From the NCBI GenBank assembly GCA_004335835.1, contig RWJK01001720.1:5792-69791 (forward strand): 64,000 nt of DNA, given 5' to 3'. The stretch comes from Scenedesmus sp. ARA3 (Eukaryota; Chlorophyta; Chlorophyceae; Sphaeropleales; Scenedesmaceae). Position 1 is the stretch's first letter. Each line of letters opens with the position of its first letter. Below, in pieces: positions 25,348 through 36,697 of the stretch. The position numbers and the translations under genes were made by a program. Under the pieces are notes generated by a model that was not told where the DNA came from, did no database searches, and worked only from the letters and a program-made list of their open reading frames with translations.

Positions 25348-26254
25348 ACCGGCTGTGGCTAAGCCGGGTGATGAGGCTGTGGGTGCTGACACGCAGACTG
25401 CAGCCGCACCCGAAACTAGCAGCAGCAGCAGCAGTGGCAACTTGTCAAACCCTACAAACAGCACATCAGCTACCCAAGCCGCCCCAGCAACTCAACCCTC
25501 GTCAGACGCAGCCCCAGCGGACGCCTTCACATTCAGCAAGAATAACGTCACCCAAGTTGTTATAACGAGTTTCAAAATGAGCCCGGTGACAGTGGAGCAG
25601 CTGGCAAAGATTGCAGGGCCTGGCGCAGCAGCTGTGGCCTGGCAGGATAGCTTGCAGGACACACTCAGCAATGCAACAGCCAACGCCACTGGCGTGCAGC
25701 TGCAGCAGGTGCAGAGCAAGATCAGCAGCGTGATCAACCTGGTGAGTTTGAAATCAAACACTGGTGTCAGCAGCAGTGCAGTGCTGTCAGCAAAGTAGTC
25801 TATATATCAGGGGTTGCATTGCATGTGCAGGGGGTTTGTGTCGCCTTCAGTGTTGTGTGTTGTATGTGTCACGCATTCCAACATGCATTGCAGGCCTTGT
25901 GTTCATCCAGTTGTGGCTTATAGTGTTCCAAATGGGGCCTGGACACGCATGTAACTACCCTTGTTCACACTTACGGAGTCGCCACCATTGCTCACATGAC
26001 TTTGCTGCTGATATGTTGCAGGCACTGGAGCTTGCAGAGCCGCCGGCACAGTTTGCAGCAGCAGCAGCCACTGCCATTGCCAACAGCATTAAGGCCCTCA
26101 CTGCTGACAGCTCAGTGCTGGTGGGGGTCAGCCTGGTGAGGCTGGGCAGCAGCAGCAGCAGCAGCAGTGGTGGTGGTAGTGGCAGCAGCGGACCTATGGC
26201 AGGGTGGCTGGGAAGTGGCTCCAGCAACACCAGCAGCAGCAAACATATCAATGC

Positions 26255-26290
<36 letters not shown>

Positions 26291-26380
26291 TGGTGCCGCT
26301 GGTGGTGTCTCAGACGCAAAAGGCGCGCAGCTGGGTAGCACAGCAAGCAACAGCAGCAGCAACACCACCAGCAACACAAC

Positions 26381-26415
<35 letters not shown>

Positions 26416-26534
26416 ATGCAGTTCATGGTCGCAGCCTTGCGCATGCAACCTGGATGCTAGAAGCAGCCACAGCAGCCAAAGCCACAGCCAGCAGCAAAAG
26501 GCACAGCGCAGTCTTCATCCCAATTGGCAGTGCT

Positions 26535-26570
<36 letters not shown>

Positions 26571-28762
26571 CCAACCCGCAGTGTGCTTGCAATGCTGTCT
26601 CTGTATGGAGTGGGCTCACCTGCACATGTATTGGCAGTAGCTGATGAGATCCGTGCTAACTGCCCTGAGCTGTTTGTGTATGGCAGCATTGCCAGCAATA
26701 GCACTTGTGGCAGAGCTCTGCTCAGCAGCTACTCTGCAGCTGTGAATGAGGCAGCAGCAGCTGAAGCAACTACAGCTGTGACCAACAGCAGCAGCAGCAG
26801 CGCCATTGCTGCTGCTGGCAGTGCAGTGGCAAACAAGACAGTTGCCAGCAGCAGCAGCAGCAGCAGCATTGGTGATGTGGTGCTGCCAACACGCAGCCTG
26901 CTTCAGGTGCTGCCAGTCAGCAGCAGCGGCAGCAGCAGCAGCAGCAGCAGCAGTAGCATGCCATTTACAGCCACAACAGTCAAAGTCCGGCAGCTGCCTG
27001 AGGTGAGCCTTGCAGCTGTCAGCGGCTGCTGCCCTGTACAGTTGCAAATGCGGTTCATTGCACTTCACTGCAGTCCTTGCAAGACCTCGTGTTTAGTTGC
27101 TTGCAAATGTAACGCAAACGTGGCAGCTGCCTGAGGTGAGCTTCTGGACTGCTCAGCTGTCTGCTGCCCGTGTTAGTTGCAAGTGCAGAGCATGAAAATG
27201 ACGCAAACTGCTGAGGTGCTGCTGCAGGCAAAATTTAATGCTGGACCTTAGTACTCGCTGTATCAAATTAAGCGCACGCCTACATGCGCGGTCTGCTGTT
27301 GTTGTGCAGGTCAACATCATCATCAGCCAAGCAGTGGGTACCTCAGCTGATGCTGCACCAGGCCTTGTCACCTCCCTCAGCAGCTGGGCCCAGTCCCTGG
27401 CAGTTCAAACGATTGTAACAGTGTCAGGTTTGAAAATTGCCCAGGCAGGTCCACCCCAGGTGGTTGACCTACTGACAGCATCAACAGCAACAGCAGCAGC
27501 TGGAACTCCGTTGATTAGCAGCGCTGGACTACTGCAGGAGATACTGGTTGCTACAAGCTCTGCGGCGGCGGCTGCTGTTGCCAGCGGCAGCAGCAGCAGC
27601 AGCAGTGGTGAAGGCGGCAAGAAAGACGACAGCAGTGCAGCAGTGGTTGGTATTGCAGTGGCAGCAGCGCTGGCGGTGGTGTCTGTTTCTGCTGCTGCTG
27701 CAATCATAGTGGTGGTGAAGCAGCGGGCACGGGCTGCTGCTGCAAGGGCTGAAAATGACCAGGGGCTGCCCAAAAGGGTGAGTGCCTGCATGGTAACCAC
27801 ATGTATCAAACAGAAAAGGTCACAGGTTGATGTTGCACAATGCACGCACAGGATATGCTGATGTTTACGCTGTAGGTAGTGGCGTGATGCACACCACATG
27901 CTCACCATCAACCCTACACTCTGCTGCTCTGCTGCTCTGCTCCACCTCACCCCCTCATCAACCCTGCAGCGGCGCAAGAGCAGCCACAAGAGCAAAGTAT
28001 CTTCCAAGTACCTCCCCACCACAATGTTCACAGCAGCATCAGCAGCACCATCAGTAGATCCAGCCAGCAGCCCCTGCAGTCTTGCTGCAGTGCAGCTGCC
28101 TGGGGCATTGTCTAGCAGCTTGGCAGTGCTATCCCCTTCTTCTACTGCTTCCAGTGCACCTGGCACACTAGGGCTGCATCACAGTCCTGCAGGCACACCA
28201 GCAGCAGCAGCAGCAGTGGCGGGTTTGTCAGCGGTTGGACCTATGACTGCTGCACTGACTGCGGCTCTCATCAGCCCGGGCGGGAGAGCCAGCCGGCTGA
28301 TGAGTCCTAGGCAGAGCCCGACAATAGCAGTAGCAGCAGCTGGAGGCGCATTAGGAGCAGCAGGAGGGACAGCAGCAGCGCTGGCTGGTATGTCATCAGG
28401 GCAGGCGATTACTCGCGGTGACTCAGTTTCTAGCGCAGTGCGGTTTGATATGGAGGTAGAAGGCAGCAGCGGCAGCAGCAGCAGCAGCAGCAGCGACGGC
28501 AGCAGCAGCGGCAGGAGCAGCGATGCAGACAGCCATGCACCTGACACTGCAGCGGTGGAGGTCAGCGACAGTGGCGGCAGCAGCAGCAGTGCAAGGCTGC
28601 AGTTGATCAGCACGCACAGGACACACAGCAGAGCAGCAGCAGTAACAGGAGCAGCAGCAGTAGCAGCAGCAGCAGCTCAAAGAGGCCGCAGCAGCAGTGA
28701 CGGCATCATGAGACCGGGCAGTGCTGCTGAGCTGCGGCGATCTGACAGTGACGAACTAGGCG

Positions 28763-28795
<33 letters not shown>

Positions 28796-29112
28796 TTGGA
28801 AGAATATCGAGCAGCAGCAGCCGGCTAGGACTCCTGCAGCAGCAGGATTCGGCTGCACAGGTTACTGCACAACAACAACAACAGCAGCGCAGCACGCCTG
28901 CCAATGAGGAGGCTGTGCAGAGCAGTGGCCCCAGCAGATGTAACTTGTCTGCAGGTGGGGCTGCTGAGCTGGCAATGGCCACCCCTAGGTGGTGGGCTGG
29001 CAGCGAGGCAGCAGCAGCAGCAGCTGCTGTAGCTGCTGCAGATGCATCTGTCTGCCTCATGTCTGCTGTGGTTGGCAGCAGCAGCTGCAGCAGCAGCCAC
29101 TGCCCTGAGCAG

Positions 29113-29151
<39 letters not shown>

Positions 29152-29842
29152 TGGGCCAGCCCCAGCAGTCTGCATCAAGAGGCAGGGCAAGCATCTGGAA
29201 CAGCAGAGCTGCAGCAGCAGCTGCCATTTCTGCAGCAGCTGCAGCAGGTTGCCTCACTTGCTGAGCCAGGCACACCAGCAGCAGGCACACATGAACGTAT
29301 GCCATATCCAGCTGAGCCAGCTGCAGCCCTTGCTGGCCAGGCAGAGCATCAAGCAGCTGAGGTACCAGCATCAGTGTCACACACAGAGCAGCAGGCGATG
29401 GAGCAGCAGCCGCGTCACTCTGCTGGCTCAGCAGCCTGCTTGAGGCTGTTCAGCAGGAGCCTGTCGGCATCAGCACTGCAGGTCATTGAGTCAGCAGCAG
29501 CAGCAGCAGCAGCAGCAGCGTGTGAGCCGGCGGGTTTCAGCAATGAAGAAGCCATTCTCAGCAGCATCAGGTGCAGGGCCAGCACTGGTGCTGACTCTGT
29601 GACTGCACCCAGCACGCCATTGCTGCACTTGCCAGTGCAGCAGCAGCAGCAGCCACAGCAGCTTGTTGTGCCTCAGCCTGCTCGGACCACAGTGCAGGAT
29701 GACAGCAGCAGAAGCAGCAGCAGCAGCAGCAGCAGTAGCAGCAGTAGGGGTGGTGCTGAGGGCAAGCTGTCCCGCTGGGGCAGCTGCACCTGGGGCTCCT
29801 CGGGAGGGGCGTCTGCGGCTGGAACAGCAGCTGTGTGTGAGC

Positions 29843-29935
<93 letters not shown>

Positions 29936-30204
29936 TGAGTGAGCCAGCAGGTGTCAGCAGCTGCACCTGGGGCTCGTCAGGTGGGGCATCTGCAGACGGC
30001 TCAGCAGACAGCAGCAGCAGCAGCAGCAGCGGCTGCTGCAGTGCTGCACATGCGCCAAAGTCAACATCAGCAACAGCAAGTGCACCGGCATCACTTGTAG
30101 TGGAAGAGGGTGCTATGCTGGCAGTGCCGCAGCCGAGTGGTCGCTCGCCGCGGCGGCCGCTAGTGTCGCCATTTCAGCTTGCAGGCAACTGCCCCACAGA
30201 TTAG
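24677..30204 (+). CDS. Large Ser/Ala-rich single-pass membrane protein
   Basis: Exons 24677-25741, 26022-27002, 27310-27777 and 27970-30204, all phase 0, give about 1,582 residues. The start was chosen because it opens a signal peptide (WAPSLILAWLIYITIASAQ). The ectodomain (about 30-790) alternates poly-Ser linkers with more ordered pieces of similar type (VTQVVITSFKMSPVTVEQLA, VLAMLSLYGVGSPAHVLAVA, VNIIISQAVGTSADAA). Near residue 800 one membrane helix (VVGIAVAAALAVVSVSAAAA, then IIVVV) is followed by basic KQRARAAAAR, which fits a type I topology. The remaining 745 residues are predicted cytoplasmic, Ser/Ala/Gln-rich and without a recognisable domain. Ser runs use AGC, Ala runs GCA and Gln runs CAG, so one DNA repeat is read in all three frames in different places. 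Function is unknown; a surface receptor or wall-linked protein is possible. Confidence 0.7.
27121..27150 (+). repeat. Copy of exon 2 3' end and donor of the 24677 gene
   Basis: The true exon 2 ends at 27002 with ggcagctgcctgag followed by GTGAGC. The same text, donor included, recurs at 27123-27142, about 135 bases downstream in the intron. Confidence 0.8.
29847..29934 (+). repeat. Uninterrupted (GCA)29 coding for poly-Ala
   Basis: A pure triplet run read as about 29 alanines in the predicted cytoplasmic tail of the 24677 gene. It is long enough to be length-variable between strains. Confidence 0.9.
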
Positions 30205-30449
30205 GCTGTCTCGCTGGGGCACTTGGGGCTCGTCAAGAGGAGCATCTGCACATGGCTCAGCAGACAGCAGCAGCAGCAGCAGCAGTAGCAATGCTGCACA
30301 TGCGTCAAAATCGATACCATCAGCAGCAGCGCCGGCATCTCTTGCAGTGGCAGACGGTGCCGAGGGGCAGAGCAGCAGCCGAGTAACCGCTCGCTGCGGG
30401 GCCGTTGGTGTCGCCATTCCAGCTTGCTGGCAACTGCCCCACGGATTAG
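29945..30449 (+). repeat. About 250-bp tandem duplication including the stop codon
   Basis: The coding end of the 24677 gene (about 29945-30204) and the following sequence (30205-30449) are diverged copies of each other. Shared landmarks are the TGGGGCTCGTCA motif, an AGC tract, GCACATGCG, GTGTCGCCATT and CAACTGCCCCAC with GATTAG. The second copy sits in the 3' untranslated region and repeats the stop codon. A third partial copy of the leading motif lies at 29761-29822. Confidence 0.85.
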
Positions 30450-31779
30450 GTTGTGCACAGCTCGGCAAGCAAACATCAATATTGATTAAGCATGCCGGGC
30501 CCTGCAGTGCAGCAGCACTTAAGGATATCCTAAAGGTTGATCTGGTGGCAGGTTTTCAACACAAAAGCAGTTGCCAATGCTGTCCTGTGACGATATGCAG
30601 CTCAGGGTTTTGCGCACCAGGGTCTTGGGTACTGCAGCTGCCACGGTTTCAAGCTGGGTCCCCAAGCGATGGATTGCAGGCATAGCAGGAATGATATGTT
30701 TTCGGTTTTGCTTATAAATTCAACAAGCTGTCACGCATTTATTGTGCCTGTGTCTAGTACACTTTTGTTGAAACACAATAGCGTTTAGCGTAATGTAGAA
30801 CTCAGTGTAGCAGGGTGTGGGGCCTATGGCGGTGTTGGTGCAGAGCATTTGCATAATGATAATTTCGAATGGGTTCAAGATCTGTTCAGCAGATCAACAA
30901 TATACTTGCATATCACGAACTGCTGCTTGAGTTGTATGTTACCAGTGTTGGCGTTGGCATTGCAGTTGCTTATAAGTTTAAAAGGCATCTATCTCATGCC
31001 GTAGCTGTTGAGAATCACCATGCACAGTTGCACCTGACGTGTATGCATAACTGCTGCAACCCTGTGGTTGTGCTGTGTACAACGCTGTTGCTTTGTCAAT
31101 AGCAGTGGGCAGGGCAGACTTGGGCTGTGCTTAACTTGTCTGTACTCGGCATCGTACGCCACTACAAAACGTTTGTTAACCTAGGCCGCTTCTAGAGGCG
31201 AACATATGTCATGATTTCTGGTGGTGACGGGGCGGGCGGGGCAACTGCACTTAGTGCATCCCGGCTGCTTCTAGCCATCCTTATGATATCATGGATGGTG
31301 GCAGTGCTCAGAGGCAACTTGTTGCACAGCAGCACCATAACGCGTCCCTTCTGGCTTAAGTGAGTATACTTCAGGGCTACATTGTTTACTTTAGCTGCCG
31401 CCACTGGTCTAGCAGGTGTCTGGCCTTGTAACGGGGTTTTCGCACATTGTAATGCGTTGCTAAGCCACCAACAACTGACCTGCAGCAGAAGGCAGATTCT
31501 GCCGACTGATCTTGATACAGCCATGACTCACAACTTGTGTGTTGCAGGACATGACTCATCTGGACCTCCTCAGGAGGTGGGTGAGTCACCCAGTGGGTGA
31601 GTACCCTTAGGAGGCTAGCCGCCAGAGACGTCGGGCATGCTGCAGAGAGTGACCACTGAGAAAAAAGTTGCCTTGAAAGTTGCCTTGCAGAATTGAAGGC
31701 AGCAGCACACAGCAGAACTTGCAGAGCAGCAGCCCAGGCTATGTGACGCATCACTTCAAAGTCACACAGCAGAGCCAGT
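30450..31779. other. Intergenic between convergent genes
   Basis: This stretch lies between the 3' ends of two convergent genes. Minus-strand open frames at 31386-31787 (133 codons) and 31192-31524 (110 codons) look less repetitive than their surroundings but show no domain. They could be the untranslated end of the 31780-42877 gene or a small separate gene. Confidence 0.4.
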
Positions 31780-32185
31780 CTACGCATGCAACCTACAGGC
31801 AGGCGCGCCCGGCATCTCCCCTCGGTTGAACCTGCTAAGCACTGCCTCGGCTGCTGCTGCCTTCCTCGCCAGCTCCTTCTTCACAGTGGAGTTCTCAGTG
31901 ACCACCGAGAAGAACTTCACAGCCAGTGTCACCTGCGCCTGCCGCACATCTGGCGGCAGTGACACACCCGACAGCTGGTTCAGCTGAGCAGCCACATACG
32001 ACTGCGCAATCTTGAAAAACACACTGCTGGCCTTGCTGCTGCTGCTGCTGTCAGATAGCAGTATTGAGCCATACGTGTGCTTGGTTTGGGAGCTTTTCAG
32101 TTGAAAGAAGGGAGTGCCTGGTCCTCTGCCCCCAGGCAGGCGTTGATCAATCACCAAGCATGCTTCGTCTGCCACCACCAGAGGC

Positions 32186-32245
<60 letters not shown>

Positions 32246-32295
32246 NNNNNNNNNNNNNNNNNNNNNNNNNNNNNNNNNNNNNNNNNNNNNNNNNN

Positions 32296-32355
<60 letters not shown>

Positions 32356-35300
32356 TTGCCGCTGCTACGCAAGCCCTCCAAAAGCTCGGACCCCTCACAC
32401 ACGGCTGCCCTGGCTCAGCCTGCGCTGCTGCCCTGATCGCCACAGCCGCAGGCTTGGCTGCAGCTGCACCAGCTGCCGCACTGTTATTTTTGTTGTTATT
32501 TTCTGGGTATGCCGTGTACAGGGCTGTGCCAGGTGGCAGGAAGCTGGAGATCTGTGCAGTGGCTGCTGCCAGGCGTGCTGCATTGCAGCCCACCACGTTA
32601 ATGCGTGTGGTGTGGATGCTGTGGGTGAGTTTGCCGCTGCTGTCCCTGATGCTGCTGGCAAGCACGGCCTGCAGGACAGACAGCAGCACAAGTCATGTCA
32701 GTCAAACAGTCAAAGTAACAAAGCACTTTTGTAATGCTGTGTGTGGTGTGGATGCTGTGCGTGAGTTTGCCGCTGCTGTCCCTGATGATGCTGGCAAGCA
32801 CGGCCTGCAGGAAAGCCGGTGTCAGAAGGCATCTCAGCAAACAAGAAAGCACCAAATAATTGGCTGCGCCTACATGGCGGGGCCCTAGAAAGGTTAAAGA
32901 GAATCCTCTTCTCCGGAGTAGCAATGAAGCTTTGATTGCTACGCATCTGACGGCAGTACGGTTCTGCCGTGGCAGATGCTGCATTACAGCTCAAGCTTAT
33001 AGATCCTCGGCTATGAACTGTTTCATACCTAACGCTGTGGCCTGACCAAAGTACTTGTTTATGCTGTACGTGGCTTTACTGCATGAATCAGACGACTAAC
33101 AGAGGAAGTAACCAGTCAATTGATTACCTGTACATGACAGTGCATGCACATTGATCGCTGCTCCGTTCAGTGGATTATCGTGCCAAAGCCCACTGATTAA
33201 ATGTTCAGCCTTACGTAATGGCAATAATGCTGTATTTTGCTGTAAGATGTTGCAGTGTGTCTGACGCGGATGGCCGAACAAGGAGCAAATCTGCTCCAGA
33301 TCACTGCGGACAGTGCCAGTTGTGATTTGTGTTGAACGAGATTCTAAGAATAACATGTCTCGATAGATTGCAAGGCATTTGGAGTACGTTTTATGCTGAC
33401 CAAGTCTGACGTGGATGGTTACGCACGGAAAAATACACCCGTCCAACCGCTGTAGTCGCCAAGTACGTGCGATCAACAGAGAGCAGGATACCTAATCGAA
33501 TCGCAACATTTGTAAGGAGACATGACAGCGACACGCAGCAGTGACTGGAGTGGTCAGTCATGAAGTTTGGTTCGAAGTTTGGTTACAGGTCATTTCGATG
33601 AGATCTGCAGTGTCAAACAATATTAGATGAACATTATCAACAAATTTCAATTCGTTATTTCGTGGCTTATCGCTGCGTATTCAGAAAGTTGTCAGTCGCA
33701 CCTGCATTTCTTTCACAAATGCACGCAGCGGGCTGGCCATGATCACAGCTGCTCAAGTCGGCACGACATGGTCATCAATTGCACACATCTGAATCGTTAC
33801 GAACGGCGCATGCGGTCAACATACATCGACAGCAGTAGACAGTAGATATTGGAACGCCGGTTCAACTTCCGCGAACGTCGCATATAGTAGCCCATACGGG
33901 CCCCGCCAAAAACACAGCAACCCCACTGTGTACATGGCAGCTGACTGCGCTCAGCTGACAACACTGCATATCCATCACGAAGCATGTTGATAACAGGCTC
34001 AGCACCCTGAGTCAAGTCCTTCAGCTTGTTTGATACTTAAGCGCAACATAGCAACAGCTAGGACCTTAGCTGCAGGCATTCAGGCTTCAGTGGTCCACCC
34101 ACCTGCAGTGTGCCACATGCTTTGAAGGGTGCCTAAATCGTGCAACTTTCACACTTCAAACTTTGTAGCCTATCATGACTGTACAGGCATTGCAAAGGCA
34201 TTGCAGAGGCAGATATGATCGGTGCAATCAGCCAGTTTCTTCCGCAGGCCACCCACCTGCAGTGTGCCGCATGCTGTGAAGGGCCTGAACTTATCGAATT
34301 GCAGCAAAAAAAGCAGAATGTGTGTTCAGGCAATAAGGCTACAGCAGGCCACCCACCTGCAGTGTGCCGCATGCTTTGAAGGGCCCAAAGCTGGCAGTCA
34401 TGCTGTGGGTGCTGCTGCTGCAGATGCTGCTGCTGCTGGGCAGTGCGCCCTGCACAGCCGACCGAGCCACGAATGCATCAGAGCCGTTGATCCACTTGTG
34501 GTTAACCTGGCAAGTGGCAGCAGCAGCAGCAGCAGCAGCAGGCATATTCCAGTGTTGGCCTGATAGAGTTGTTGCTGGTTGCATTTGAAGGCTCTGCAGC
34601 TCACAGCAAGGTGGTTATACATGTGCCGTGCCACAGCTGCGCATGCAAGGTGCTGCTCTCCAATTGCTACATCACACACATTCAGCAGCAGCAGCAGCAG
34701 CAGCAGATCTCACCGTAACACAGGCACCAGGGGTATCATCCAGGCTGCCCTTAGCAGCAGCAGCAGCAGCAACAGCAGTATCAGGTGCCTGGAAGGCCAC
34801 TGGAGCAGCAGCCACCACCCTGCCGGCTGATGTCAGCATTGTTACTGCAGCAGTGCCACTTGCTGCGCAATGCAGAGGCGCCACAAAGCTGCATTTGGCT
34901 TTCCTGAAGCCCTCAACTGGCTTTCCGCTGTTGCAGCTGAAGCTGCCAACTGCTGTACGCGCTTTGCCGCCACATGTCACGTTCATAACATAGGTGGCAT
35001 GCGCCACAGCAAGAGGGACAGCTTCAAGGTTCTGCAGCTCAACTGTCACACTGAGCTTGGGATGTATGATCTGCAAACTCCGCACAAATGACACGCGATA
35101 GCTGTTGTTTCCTGCTGTGTTGATGGGCAGCTGCAGCGCAGATGCTGCTGCGTGTGTTTGAACCTCCCAAGAGTAGCTGGCATTGCCAGAAGCCTCAGCA
35201 GCAACAACTTTTGCCATCAAGGCAGGACTACAGCCATGGACCTCAATTGGAAGCTCTGTCGTGTCCTCAGTTCGAACCCTGGAGTCTGCAGTAGTCAGCG

Positions 35301-36654
35301 CAGCAGTGTTGACTGCCCGGCTGCTGCTGCTGCACGCGTCAAAAGGTCCATACCGCATGCGGTACACAAAAGTCGTCGACCTGCAGATGCGGCGAGTTGG
35401 TAGCCGGCCGGATGTCAGTGTGCCTTGTGTAGTGCCCGTGCTGCTGCCTTGCTGGTCAGACATGTCAGCACACTCATCCAGCAAGCCTTTGGGCACCACT
35501 GGGCCCAACACAGCAGGTATGTACACACTGCTGCTGTTTCTGCTGCTGCTGCTGCTGCTGCCTGGGCCCCAGGATCCAGTGTTGCTGCTACCATTACTGC
35601 TGATACTGCTGCTGCTGCTGTTGCTGGCGGTGGCGGCTGCCGCGCTGCTGCTGCTGCTGCCACTGTTACTGCTGCTGCTGTTGCTGTTGCCACTGGCAGC
35701 TGCCATGCTATTGCCACTACTGCTGATTGTGGTGATGCTGCTGCTGTTGCCAGTGGCGGCTGCCATGCTTCCACCTGCCTCTGCGCTGCCAGCAGCTGCT
35801 GCTCCTGCATCTTCAGCCGCTCCTTCACTTTCCGGTTGCTGCATCCTCATCTTACTCTGCACTGCAGAAGCAGCTGGATCCTGCATGCTGGCATTTTGAC
35901 TTGATGTAATAGCAGCTGTGGTCCACATGCTATCACTCCTTTGGGAACCTGCTCCAGAAGTAGCAGCTGCATATCCTTGACTGCTGCTGCCTGCTCCATC
36001 TGTTGCAGCTGCTGTTGATGTCCAGCTACTGCCAGCAGCAACGGGTGTCTGCCGCACTGCTTCAGTGCTGCTGCTGTGGTCTGTTGCCAGTATTGGTTGC
36101 ATGTTTTCAGCTGCAGCAGATGCAGGCAGTAGGCCTCCCATTGGAGCTGCAGTGTTAGGCACCAGCTGTGGTTGAGTAGGCAAGCGATGATGACCGTCAA
36201 CTGCAGCACCCCAAGAGGATACCTTGGCGGCGCCAGCAAAGCTTGCCTGCGGCACTGCAAAACTGCCAGCTGCTTTGGATACAGCCGTGCCAGAAGTAAG
36301 AGGAGGACCTGCTGCTGTTGCTGTCCATGCTGCTGCTGCTGCTGCTGCTGCCGCTGCTGCTGCTGATGGTGGGCTTGTCAGGAAGTCGGGTATCACTGGA
36401 GCTGCGAGTAACACTGGGGCCGGCGCTGGTGCAGCTGTGAAGCTGGCTGAAGGACGTGCTGCTGCTGCTGCTGGAGATGCTGCTGGCCCTGCTGCTGCAG
36501 CTGTCGTTGGGTGCAGAGTTGGCCTGTTCTGCGCTGTGCTGGTGCTTTGTCTGAGAGGTTTATAGCTGGCTGTTTGAGCAGCTGCATTGGATGATGCCGC
36601 AGGCTTTGAAATTGTGGCTGCTGGGGATGCAGCTGCCGATGATGCTGGCACTGG

Positions 36655-36697
<43 letters not shown>

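Noticed and set aside
31192..31787. Two overlapping minus-strand frames after the wall-type gene
   Set aside because: They overlap the end of the wall-type coding sequence and lack a domain; I could not tell a 3' untranslated region from a small gene.
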